Below are positions 27,101 to 33,291 of a stretch of DNA of 64,000 nucleotides, piece by piece. Within the stretch, counting starts at the first letter, position 1. Each line of letters begins with the position of its first letter. This DNA is from Vanessa cardui (Eukaryota; Arthropoda; Insecta; Lepidoptera; Nymphalidae). The stretch lies in assembly GCF_905220365.1 (NCBI RefSeq), contig NC_061154.1:5766001-5830000 (forward strand), given 5' to 3'. The notes beneath the pieces were generated by a model. That model saw nothing but the letters and a program-made list of their open reading frames with translations, made no database searches and was not told the origin of the DNA. A program made the position numbers and the translations under genes.

Positions 27101-30100
27101 CTCTGTATACGTAATAAAACCTTCATATGATATTCCATAACACAAACATTACATTTTTTTCATGGTATTTAATTTAAATTAGAGTGGCCATTTAATACCA
27201 ATTTACTATTACGAGATGATGAAACCAAAGAAGTGACTCAATACGTCTGAATAGCGACGTGACTAATGTCTCTTAGAGTGATTCATTTCGAGTAAGTAGT
27301 CGGAGTCATGAATTAAAGAAACGTGACACCCACCAGGGCATCGGTGGCTATCGTCAAGTCACGTGACCTGCACTGGGGCCTCCTGGCGACGCGCGACCAC
27401 AAGGAGATCCTGCTTAGCTCTTTGAGGATGCTGTTGGTGGCTGACGGGGCGAATCCTTGGTCTTTGTCCTCGTGCGATCAATTCCTCTCCGTATTCCAGA
27501 GTAAAGGTAAGCTTACGAGTATCAGGTATCGTCTGTATGATACGACGGTTATTGACTATAAAAATAATTTAAGATTTCGGTCTAAAGTAAAATTTTGTTT
27601 CATACAGTGAATTCATGTAAATTATTTCTTCCTATGAGTCGAGATGGCCCAGTGGTTAGAACGCGTGCATCTTAACCGATGATTGCGGGTTCAAAGCCAG
27701 GCAAGCACCGCTGATTCATGTGCTTAATTTGTCTTTGTAATTCATCTCGTGCTCAGCGGTGAAGGAAAACATCGTGAGGAAACCCGCATGTGACAAATTT
27801 CATAGAAATTCTGCCACATGTGTATTGGAACAGCGTGGTGGAATATGTTTCAAATCTTCTCCTCAAAGGGAGAGGAGGCCTTTAGCCAAGCAGTTGGAAT
27901 TTACGGGCTGTTGTTGTTATTTTGACCTAAGGTTAATTTAAGTAAGGCTATTTCCAATAAATCGTATATTTATATATTATATTTCAAGGATTATTAAATC
28001 AATCTTACAATATGTGTAGTAAATCAAGTAATATGTTTAGCACAAACTAGGCACGGCCTTACCCAATGTAACGTTCCCGTTCACGCGCAGGGGTCCGCGG
28101 CGATTTAAGATTTTGGTCGACAATAAATTTTCTATTCATTCAATGAATTCATATTAACTTGTAACTACAGGCACAAGGGACATAACATCTTAGTTCCCGA
28201 GGTTGGTGGCGCATTGACGATGTAAGGAATAGTTAATATTTCTTACAGCGTCATTGTCTATGGGTGATGGTGACCACTTACCATCAGGTGGCCCATATGC
28301 TCGTCCGCCAACCTATAACATAAAAAAAAATTAGATTATTTTAGACTTAACATTAATTTATGTACCTGTTGACTTCCAAGCAGGATACATTAATTGAAAT
28401 AATTGTATTTAATTAACATGACGTTGTATTTTTTAAATGTTAAAAAAGAGTAACTACTGAGTTTCTTGCCGGTTCTTCTCGGTAGAATCTACTTTCCGAA
28501 CCGGTGGTAGCTTCACTTAATTGTAAAATCACGATTCAAAAGTGCTTATAAAAGCCTACTTGAATAAAGTTTATTTTGGTTTTGATTTTGATTTTGTAAG
28601 GCTTTATTTAAAATAAATGGTATATTTCTAATTATATTTTCAAGGATTATTAAATCAATCTTACAATATGTGTTGAATATATTTGGCACAAACTAGGCAC
28701 AGCCTTACCCAATGTAACGCTCACGTTTACGTACGCAGGGGTCCGCGGCGACGCGATCTGCCCGTGCGCGTGCAGCAGCGAGTCGCTGACGGTGTGCGTG
28801 CGGCGCGCGGGCCGCGGGGGCTCGTCCGCCGGCCGCGGCGTGCTCTCCATGTCCGGCCTCTCGTACGGCGTCGTCCGCGTCGACGCCGAGAACTCGCTCA
28901 CGTCGCTCACGCTGCAGGACTGCGGACAAGTCATGCCCTCATGTAAGCTGGCGTCGGGTGTGTCGTTGGAAACGTGGGAAATAAACACCTCCGCAAGACG
29001 TAAATATTAAGTCGATAACTGAAAGCGATACAACTATTACATTGATTATAGTACGACACAACTTAGATGTCGCATCGGCAAAATTCGTAAAACCGATCAT
29101 ATCCGAATTGAGTACGCTATCCCAAATTATCAATATTTATTTCTCATGCGAATATGATCTTTGCACAAATGTAATAACTTGTAGTATCATATCACATAAT
29201 ATATTCGTCAATTTGACGCGTCGATTTACATGCACTTGCTTTCTCTGACGCGTTAATCTATAACGACAAATAGCGTCGAATGGCGCGATAGGGAGCTATT
29301 TCTATTGGTTGTGTAAATCGACAGTAATCGGTTTTATTTTCATTCCATTTCATTTTCCGATGCTACATCTAATTTGTGTCGTACTATACGCGAATCTGTT
29401 CTGTTTCATTGTTCTTAAAAACATATTTATTTTAAATAGGTGTCATCGTAGTTGTAAAAATGGAAGGCCTAGCGTATCTCTGCAAGACGGACGAAGTCGG
29501 TGAAATATGCGTGCTCTCCGGCGCAACTGGTTCAGGATACTGGGGCCTGCCAGGTCTCACTAACACGGTGTTCAGGGTTCAGCCTCTTGACGCTGACGGT
29601 GAGCCGATCGGAGAAGAACACTATGTTCGCAGCGGTCTACTCGGATTTCTGGGTCCTGGAGGTAAAAATCGTGATTTAACACTAAAGTAATCAAAAATAA
29701 TACAGCACAGAAATGTTTAAATAAAATTTTCTCCTAAAAACAGGCTTAGTATTCGTATGCGGATCTCGCGATGGTCTGATGACTGTCACTGGCAGGAAGC
29801 ACAACATGGACGATATTATAGCGACGGTACTTGCCGTGGAGCCCATGAAGTTCATATACAGGGGACGCATAGCCGTGTTCTCGGTGCGAGTGTTGCGTGA
29901 CGAGAGGATCTGCATCGTAGCGGAACAACGGCCCGACTGCGGAGAGGAGGAGGTATAGTGTGCTCGAACAGACTTGATCCTGTCATCTATATACATATTG
30001 CGACAATGTTGCTTTAAAATTGTAATTTCAGTTTGCTGATTGCTTCTATTTTGTCAATTTGGTTTTCCTTTTTATAATTCATACTCAAGACTATAAATGC

Positions 30101-33100
30101 CGGTTATAATTTGAAATAACGATAACATTTTTTAATCTTATACACAGTCATTCCAATGGATGTCCCGCGTGTTGCAAGCTGTCGACTCGATCCATCAAGT
30201 GGGAATATATTGTCTGGCTCTGGTGCAACCTAATTACCTGCCCAAGACGCCGCTCGGAGGTATTCACCTCAGCGAATGCAAGAGGCGATTCCTCGAAGGC
30301 ACGTTACATCCAGCCAATGTACTCATGTGCCCGCACACGTGCGTGACAAACCTACCCAAACCGAGGGAAATACATTCAGGTATATTTACTTACCGTGCAT
30401 TATATTTGAAATCAATTTAAAGAAATGATTTTTAACTATCTATTTTTTACACAGATGTTGGCCCAGCTTCTGTCATAGTCGGTAACTTGGTCCAAGGTAA
30501 TCGCCTTGCATCAGCTCAAGGGCGAGATATGGGATACACTGACGACTCGGATGCGGCACGAAAGTACCAATTCATATCACAAATATTGAGATGGCGAGCT
30601 CAGAGTACTTCCGACCATGTGATATTTACGTTGCTCAATTCAAAAGGTGCTGTTTCAAAAGTGCTCACATGCGCCGAATTACATAAGAAAGCAGAGAGAA
30701 TCGGTAATCTGTTATTAGAAAAGGGTCGCGTCAACACAGGGGACCACGTTGCTCTGATATTCCCGCCGGGACTTGATCTCATTTGCGCATTCTACGGTTG
30801 TTTGTACGTTGGCGCAGTTCCGGTGACAATTAGACCACCGCATCCTCAGAACCTGCACACCACGTTGCCGACGGTTCGCATGATCGTCGACGTCAGTAAA
30901 GCGACGCTAGTCCTTTCCAATCAGTCTGTGATAAAGCTGCTCAGATCTAAAGAAGCTAGCAATGTTCTCGATAGCAAAGCTTGGCCTATTACTCTCGACA
31001 CCGACGACATGCCTAAGAAGAAACTACCTATTTTGTACAGAGCCCCCACTGCTGAAATGCTCGCGTATTTAGACTTCAGCGTCTCAACTACTGGAATGTT
31101 AGCTGGTATCAAGTTGTCACACGCTGCCGTTACTTCCCTCTGCCGCTCTATGAAGATAGCATGCGAACTTTACCCCTCACGGCATATAGCTCTGTGCTTG
31201 GACCCGTACTGCGGTCTCGGGTTTGCCCTCTGGTGCCTCAGCAGTATATATTCAGGACATCACTCCATCCTCATTCCCCCCTCTGAAGTTGAAATAAATC
31301 CAGCACTCTGGTTAAGTGCAGTGTCCCAGTATAAAGTCCGCGATACATTCTGTTCGTACGGTGTAATGGAATTATGTACGAAAGGATTAGGTAGCTCCGT
31401 CAATCAACTCAAAAGCAAAGGAATTAATTTGGCTTGTGTTAGAACATGCGTCGTCGTCGCCGAAGAACGGCCGAGGATCAACTTAACCAATTCCTTTTCG
31501 AAACTTTTCTCGGCGCTTGGCTTGAGTCCACGAGCTGTGTCTACGTCATTCGGGTGTCGCGTCAACATTGCCATATGCCTACAAGGAGCATCCAGTCCGG
31601 AGCCTTCCACCGTATATGTTGACCTGAGGGCTTTGCGTAACGACCGCGTGTCACTGGTGGAACGCGGTAGTCCGCACTCACTCTGCCTGATGGAATCTGG
31701 CAAATTGTTGCCGGGCGTGAAAGTGATCACCGCCAACCCGGAAACTAAAGGGCAATGCGGAGATTCTCATTTGGGTGAGATATGGGTGCAGTCGCCACAT
31801 AACGCGAGCGGTTACTTTACAATCTACGGCGACGAAAGCGATTACGCCGACCATTTCAGTGCTCAACTAGTCACTGGGAACACAGGAGAGGTTTATGCGA
31901 GGACGGGATACTTAGGATTTTTAAGAAGAACAGAGATTAGCACGACTAGTGTCGGGGGCGATGACACCTCGATAATGACTCGTGATAGCGACACGGAGTC
32001 GCTGGCGTCCGCCTGCGCGAGCATGTCGGGCCTGGCTGCCGCAGACTCCCATGACACTCACGACGCGGTGTTCGTGGTGGGCGCTCTCGACGAAACAATA
32101 ATGCTGCGCGGAATGCGATACCATCCCATTGACATCGAGAACTCGGTTATGAGGTGCCATAAGAAGATTGCTGAATGGTGAGTACAGTGATAGGATTTTG
32201 TTTTATATTAATTAAAACTACATCTCTACACTACAGTCGAGATGGCCCAGTGGTTAGAGCGCGTGCATCTTAATCAATGATTGCGGGTTCAAACCCAGGC
32301 AAGCACCGCTGATTCATGTGCTTAATTTGGCTTTATAATTCATCTCGTGCTCAGCGGTGAAGGAAAACATCGTGAGGAAACATGCTTGTGACGGATTTCA
32401 AAGAAATTCTGCCACATGTGTATTCCACTAACCCGCATTGGAACAGCGTGGTGGAATGTGTTCCAGGCCTTCTCCTCTAAGGGAGAGGAGGCCTTTGGCC
32501 CAGCAGTGGGAATTTACAGGCTGTTGTTATTGTTGTTGAAAACTACATCAGTGTACTTTGATAACTCGGACAGATTTTTTTATGATCCGTTATTATATCA
32601 AGTAAATGTAACTTTTATCGTCACTTATGATTCTGAGTTAAAAAAAGGCATCATAAAATTAATTTAAGTCTATGAAGCATATAAAAAATTGGTTTAAAAT
32701 TTATGTTGTTAAAGTGATCCATGATAACTTTATTTAAACATGTTACTGCTTACAAATAAGTGAATAACAATTTCTATTGTTTGATGACCTCCATGGTCGA
32801 GTGGTGTGTATACCGGTTTTCATGGATACGCCACTCCGAGGTCCCGGGTTCGATTCCCGGCCGAGTCGATGTAGATGACCATTAGTCTTCTATGTTGTCT
32901 TGGGTCTGGGTGTATGTGGTACCGTCGTTACTTCTGATTTCCATAACACAAGTGCTTCAGCTACTTACATTTGGATCAGAGTAATGTATGTGATGTTGTC
33001 TCATATTCATATTCATTATTCATTTATTGTAATTTCAGTGCCGTCTTTACGTGGACTAATTTACTCGTGGTAGTGGTGGAACTTGACGGCAACGACAGCG

Positions 33101-33291
33101 AAGCCCTGAACCTGGTCCCCCTGGTAACGAACACAGTCCTCGAAGAGCACCACCTCATCGTGGGCGTCGTGGTCGTCGTCGACCCTGGAGTCGTCCCCAT
33201 CAACTCTCGCGGCGAGAAGCAGCGTATGCATCTCCGGGACGGTTTCCTCTCCGACCAAATCGATGCAATATATATCGCGTATAACATGTAA
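6108..33291 (+). CDS. Dip2: Disco-interacting protein 2 (Dip2), 5'-incomplete, 15 recognised exons
   Basis: Exons: 6108-6188, 15788-15916, 16159-16368, 16682-16816, 17900-18200, 18723-19034, 20511-20703, 26831-27043, 27337-27506, 28739-28942, 29440-29661, 29744-29952, 30148-30379, 30455-32177 and 33039-33291 (TAA). All have AG/GT borders and matching phases except the third-to-fourth junction. About 1527 residues are encoded. The product has a Ser/Pro-rich linker and two tandem adenylate-forming (FAAL-like AMP-binding) domains, each with a GD-VAL-(Y/F)P core. It ends in the conserved RGEKQRMHLRDGF...YNM tail. The usual N-terminal DMAP1-binding region lies upstream of 6108 and was not found. 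Known biology: Dip2 proteins control diacylglycerol pools in yeast, fly and mouse, and the fly protein binds Disco and affects axon morphology. The AMP-binding motifs are degenerate (STTGMLAGIK in domain 2), as in the family. Confidence 0.95.
8713..8777 (+). repeat. Imperfect hairpin, pre-miRNA-like in size
   Basis: Two arms of about 21 nt (8713-8733 and 8757-8777) pair with three mismatches around a loop of roughly 23 nt. It lies in the long Dip2 intron. Only the pairing is seen; a microRNA role is speculation. Confidence 0.35.
11395..11525 (-). repeat. Degenerate tRNA-derived SINE
   Basis: On the minus strand, a head with TTGCCTAGTG (A-box-like) and GAGTTCAAATC (B-box-like) starts near 11525, followed by an AT-rich body. 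This is the layout of tRNA-derived SINEs and differs from the family at 26476, 27636, 32236, 46004 and 48824. The downstream limit is approximate. Confidence 0.45.
12206..12268. repeat. Perfect 28-29 bp inverted repeat (hairpin)
   Basis: The left arm 12206-12233 is the exact reverse complement of 12241-12268. Bases 12234 and 12240 also pair, which leaves a 5-nt loop. The arms contain cagcatatgcgcttaaat. Perfect arms in otherwise drifting intron DNA suggest recent origin. Confidence 0.9.
13241..13657 (-). pseudogene. Broken ORF of unknown origin, one in-frame TGA
   Basis: On the minus strand a single frame runs from ATG at 13655-13657 to TAA at 13241-13243, interrupted only by TGA at 13424-13426. 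Both halves have protein-like composition, with Gly, Pro, Lys and Arg in non-simple order (for example RKLKPGTKAVLQPYKLVEAK before the stop), unlike the Phe/Ile/Tyr/Asn-rich translations around it. It could be a retrocopy fragment, an old mobile-element or viral piece, or an exon with a sequence error. I do not recognise the family. It lies antisense in the large Dip2 intron. Confidence 0.35.
15788..15916 (+). CDS. Dip2: Dip2 exon (EVRQEAVQQAL linker)
   Basis: It completes the Glu codon from 6188, then reads VRQEAVQQALAEMQNRPKPS and a LPMPSKR motif that is diagnostic of Dip2. The donor is gtgagt and the exon ends in phase 1. Confidence 0.95.
16159..16368 (+). CDS. Dip2: Dip2 exon (Ser/Asp and Pro/His-rich linker)
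   Basis: The acceptor atag restores a Ser codon, followed by SSSDEDSCAGDSELPPPPEL and a Pro/Arg/His-rich, low-complexity stretch ending DITHLPA. The donor is gtaagt and the exon ends in phase 1. The next recognised exon starts in phase 0, so something is missing between them. Confidence 0.85.
16682..16816 (+). CDS. Dip2: Dip2 exon (linker ending in GRWK)
   Basis: The exon reads SRSPDIQPDVTHTTSGARRG and ends TGTGRWK before gtaggat. It is 45 whole codons, phase 0 to phase 0, and joins VSAKIQQLLNTLKRPKR in the next exon as in other Dip2 proteins. The acceptor at 16680-16681 has a weak pyrimidine tract. Confidence 0.8.
16916..17258 (+). mobile_element. TIR element (MITE), copy 1 of 3
   Basis: Terminal inverted repeats of roughly 30 bp begin tagtacgacacaa and contain gatgt(c/a)gcatcgg. 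No transposase is encoded. The element sits in the Dip2 intron after 16816. Two relatives lie at 20812-21125 and 29048-29389. Short open frames inside it are by-products of the repeat. The superfamily is undetermined; a TA or TATA target is possible. Confidence 0.8.
17900..18200 (+). CDS. Dip2: Dip2 exon (start of first AMP-binding domain)
   Basis: It reads VSAKIQQLLNTLKRPKRRPL, then an acidic EFYEDDDIELE stretch, NPKDPNAPKPEGG and LEAALQRYGTASFKA. The last motif opens the first adenylate-forming domain. Phase 0 to phase 1, donor gtaagt. Confidence 0.95.
18723..19034 (+). CDS. Dip2: Dip2 exon (first AMP-binding domain core)
   Basis: It encodes GDRVALVYPNNDPINFMCAF, then YGCLQAGIVPVPIEVPLTR and FLLGSCGIQYALTSDAC, the N-terminal subdomain typical of FAAL-like enzymes. 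The donor is gttcgt, a weaker match to consensus. Confidence 0.95.
19115..19329 (-). mobile_element. tRNA-derived SINE, minus orientation, lacking its 3' tail
   Basis: The head ends at 19325 (gagtcgagatgg on the minus strand). The body matches the other copies, but the final part with the GTTGTTGTT tail is absent. An 11-bp target-site duplication, aaaatatacaa, is seen at 19104-19114 and 19330-19340. It lies in the Dip2 intron just after exon 18723-19034. Confidence 0.8.
20511..20703 (+). CDS. Dip2: Dip2 exon (first AMP-binding domain, middle)
   Basis: It encodes GLPKTSSGDVVSFRGWPSLQ, then PPRDWIPPP and GSAMGVIVTR. Phase 1 to phase 2, acceptor gcgcag, donor gtaagc. Confidence 0.95.
20812..21125 (+). 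mobile_element. TIR element (MITE), copy 2 of 3, internally shortened
   Basis: It has the same ends as copy 1 (agtacgacacaact ... gtcttactata), but the interior is about 30 bp shorter and carries cttgttttctcaggtt in place of part of the other copies. It lies in the Dip2 intron about 110 bp downstream of the preceding exon. Confidence 0.75.
21370..21535 (-). repeat. Degenerate RTE-like LINE tail
   Basis: The run gatgtatgtatgtttgttact near the left end and gcgaagcctggcaggtcgctagt near the right end are recurrent pieces of RTE-type 3' regions in Lepidoptera. The order suggests minus orientation. No coding sequence remains. Confidence 0.4.
21690..21790 (+). repeat. Fragment of interspersed 'ACCATCAGGTGG' repeat
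   Basis: The segment has tttcttacag, ggtggtgaccatgtaccatc and aggtgg in the order found in the fuller copies at 28155-28325 and 45018-45175. Confidence 0.5.
22291..22449. repeat. Foldback repeat with 28-bp perfect arms
   Basis: The arms 22291-22318 and 22422-22449 are exact reverse complements (arm contains aaagttattaatttcgggat). The 103-bp spacer also has complementary T-rich and A-rich runs, so most of the unit can fold. It may be a small TIR element. It lies in the 6.1-kb Dip2 intron. Confidence 0.75.
25050..25228 (+). repeat. RTE-type LINE 3' tail
   Basis: It contains gtagtctacgttcttc, ccaaatttcatcctaatagc, ttcagcggtttaagcgt and gagttactttcgcatttata in the order seen at 44667-44865. No ORF remains. 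Confidence 0.6.
26319..26369. repeat. 13-bp inverted repeat, tagatgtcgctgt
   Basis: Arms 26319-26331 and 26357-26369 are exact reverse complements with a 25-bp spacer. The related motif catctggcgg / catctagcgg occurs twice just upstream, so this is probably a remnant of a repeat family. Confidence 0.6.
26476..26777 (-). mobile_element. tRNA-derived SINE, full length, minus orientation
   Basis: The minus strand reads gagtcgagatggcccagtgg (A-box region), a B box GGTTCAAACCC, a conserved body and an ACAGGCTGTTGTTGTTGT tail. A 9-bp target-site duplication, acataaggt, flanks it at 26467-26475 and 26778-26786. It ends about 50 bp before a Dip2 exon. Confidence 0.9.
26831..27043 (+). CDS. Dip2: Dip2 exon (first AMP-binding domain)
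   Basis: It encodes NYTEGEHMVCVLDFKRETGL, WHAVLASVLNGMHVIFIPYA and SPASWMHMITKYR. Phase 2 to phase 2, acceptor ttgcag, donor gtgcgg (weak). Confidence 0.95.
27337..27506 (+). CDS. Dip2: Dip2 exon (first AMP-binding domain)
   Basis: It encodes ASVAIVKSRDLHWGLLATRD, RMLLVADGANPWSLSSCDQF and FQSK. Phase 2 to phase 1, donor gtaagc. Confidence 0.95.
27636..27926 (+). mobile_element. tRNA-derived SINE, plus orientation
   Basis: It starts gagtcgagatggcccagtgg, has B box GGTTCAAAGCC and ends gggctgttgttgttattttg. It lacks a short internal segment present in the 32236 and 48824 copies (ccactaacccgc). With the minus copy at 26476-26777 it brackets two Dip2 exons as an inverted pair. Confidence 0.9.
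27943..28102 (+). repeat. Duplicated Dip2 intron end and exon start (upstream copy)
   Basis: This block matches 28596-28751 closely: ttattaaatcaatcttacaa, then cacaaactaggcac, then gcaggggtccgcggcga. It includes a copy of the splice acceptor and the first codons of exon 28739-28942. After gcag at 28087-28090 the copied frame runs into a TGA after about 17 codons. Confidence 0.85.
28155..28325 (+). repeat. Interspersed 'ACCATCAGGTGGCCCATATG' repeat
   Basis: This element of about 150 bp begins gtaactacaggcacaaggg and runs through a conserved core to gtccgccaacct, followed by an A-rich run. A close copy lies at 45018-45175. It looks like a SINE or the 3' end of a non-LTR element; the family name is not established. 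Confidence 0.7.
28455..28595 (+). repeat. Non-LTR/SINE 3' tail ending in TTTTGA repeats
   Basis: It contains gtttcttgccggttcttctc, a core with ccgaaccggtggtagcttca, and an end of tgaataaagtttattttgg plus three TTTTGAT-type units. This is a common lepidopteran retroelement tail, here with its own AATAAA. Confidence 0.75.
28739..28942 (+). CDS. Dip2: Dip2 exon (GC-rich, GRGVLSM motif)
   Basis: It encodes GVRGDAICPCACSSESLTVC, GRGVLSMSGLSYGVVRVDAE and LTLQDCGQVMPS. Phase 1 to phase 1, donor gtaagc. Codon third positions are almost all G or C, unlike the AT-rich flanks and several other exons of the gene. Confidence 0.95.
29048..29389 (+). mobile_element. TIR element (MITE), copy 3 of 3
   Basis: It is nearly identical to copy 1 over its full length, with ends tagtacgacacaactt and aatttgtgtcgtactata. 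It ends about 50 bp before the acceptor of the next Dip2 exon. Confidence 0.8.
29440..29661 (+). CDS. Dip2: Dip2 exon (LCKTDEVGEICV)
   Basis: It encodes CVIVVVKMEGLAYLCKTDEV, GEICVLSGATGSGYWGLPGL and RSGLLGFLGPGG, the C-terminal half of the first AMP-binding domain. Phase 1 to phase 1. Confidence 0.95.
29744..29952 (+). CDS. Dip2: Dip2 exon (end of first AMP-binding domain)
   Basis: It encodes LVFVCGSRDGLMTVTGRKHN, MDDIIATVLAVEPMKFIYRG and IAVFSVRVLRDERICIVAEQ. Phase 1 to phase 0, donor gtatag (weak). Confidence 0.95.
30148..30379 (+). CDS. Dip2: Dip2 exon (inter-domain region)
   Basis: It encodes SFQWMSRVLQAVDSIHQVGI, LPKTPLGGIHLSECKRRFLE and MCPHTCVTNLPKPREIHS. Phase 0 to phase 1. Confidence 0.95.
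30455..32177 (+). CDS. Dip2: Dip2 large exon (second AMP-binding domain)
   Basis: This 1.7-kb exon carries almost the whole second adenylate-forming domain: GDHVALIFPPGLDLICAFYG, LDFSVSTTGMLAGIK (degenerate phosphate loop), LDPYCGLGFALWCLSSIYSG, VVVAEERPRI and ETKGQCGDSHLGEIWV. An acidic/Ser insertion precedes AVFVVGALDETIMLRGMRYH. Fusion of small exons into one long exon could reflect ancestral intron loss. Confidence 0.97.
32236..32538 (+). mobile_element. tRNA-derived SINE, plus orientation
   Basis: Full-length copy with A box (tggcccagtgg), B box (GGTTCAAACCC) and ctgttgttattgttgtt tail. An 11-bp duplication, aaaactacatc, is seen at 32214-32224 and 32539-32549. It sits in the last Dip2 intron. 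Confidence 0.9.
32785..33025 (+). mobile_element. Second tRNA-derived SINE family
   Basis: The head has tggtcgagtggt (A box) and gggttcgattcccggccgag (B box), followed by a GTGGTACCGTCG-containing body and an ATTCATATTCATT tail. It is a different family from the gagtcgagatgg SINE. The tail ends next to the acceptor tract of the last Dip2 exon. Confidence 0.8.
33039..33291 (+). CDS. Dip2: Dip2 last coding exon with stop
   Basis: It encodes CAVFTWTNLLVVVVELDGND, ALNLVPLVTNTVLEEHHLIV, GVVVVVDPGVVPINSRGEKQ and the tail LRDGFLSDQIDAIYIAYNM before TAA. It is nearly invariant across Dip2 proteins. Confidence 0.97.

Noticed and set aside
27636..27720. tRNA-like A and B boxes (also at 32236, 32785, 46004, 48824 and minus copies)
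   Set aside because: They belong to repeated SINE heads with long shared bodies, oligo tails and target duplications. They do not fold as intact tRNAs, so no tRNA gene is called.
28683..28946. Arg-rich ORFs overlapping the GC-rich Dip2 exon on both strands
   Set aside because: They are shadows of the GC-rich third positions of the real exon, with highly repetitive Arg/Ala content.
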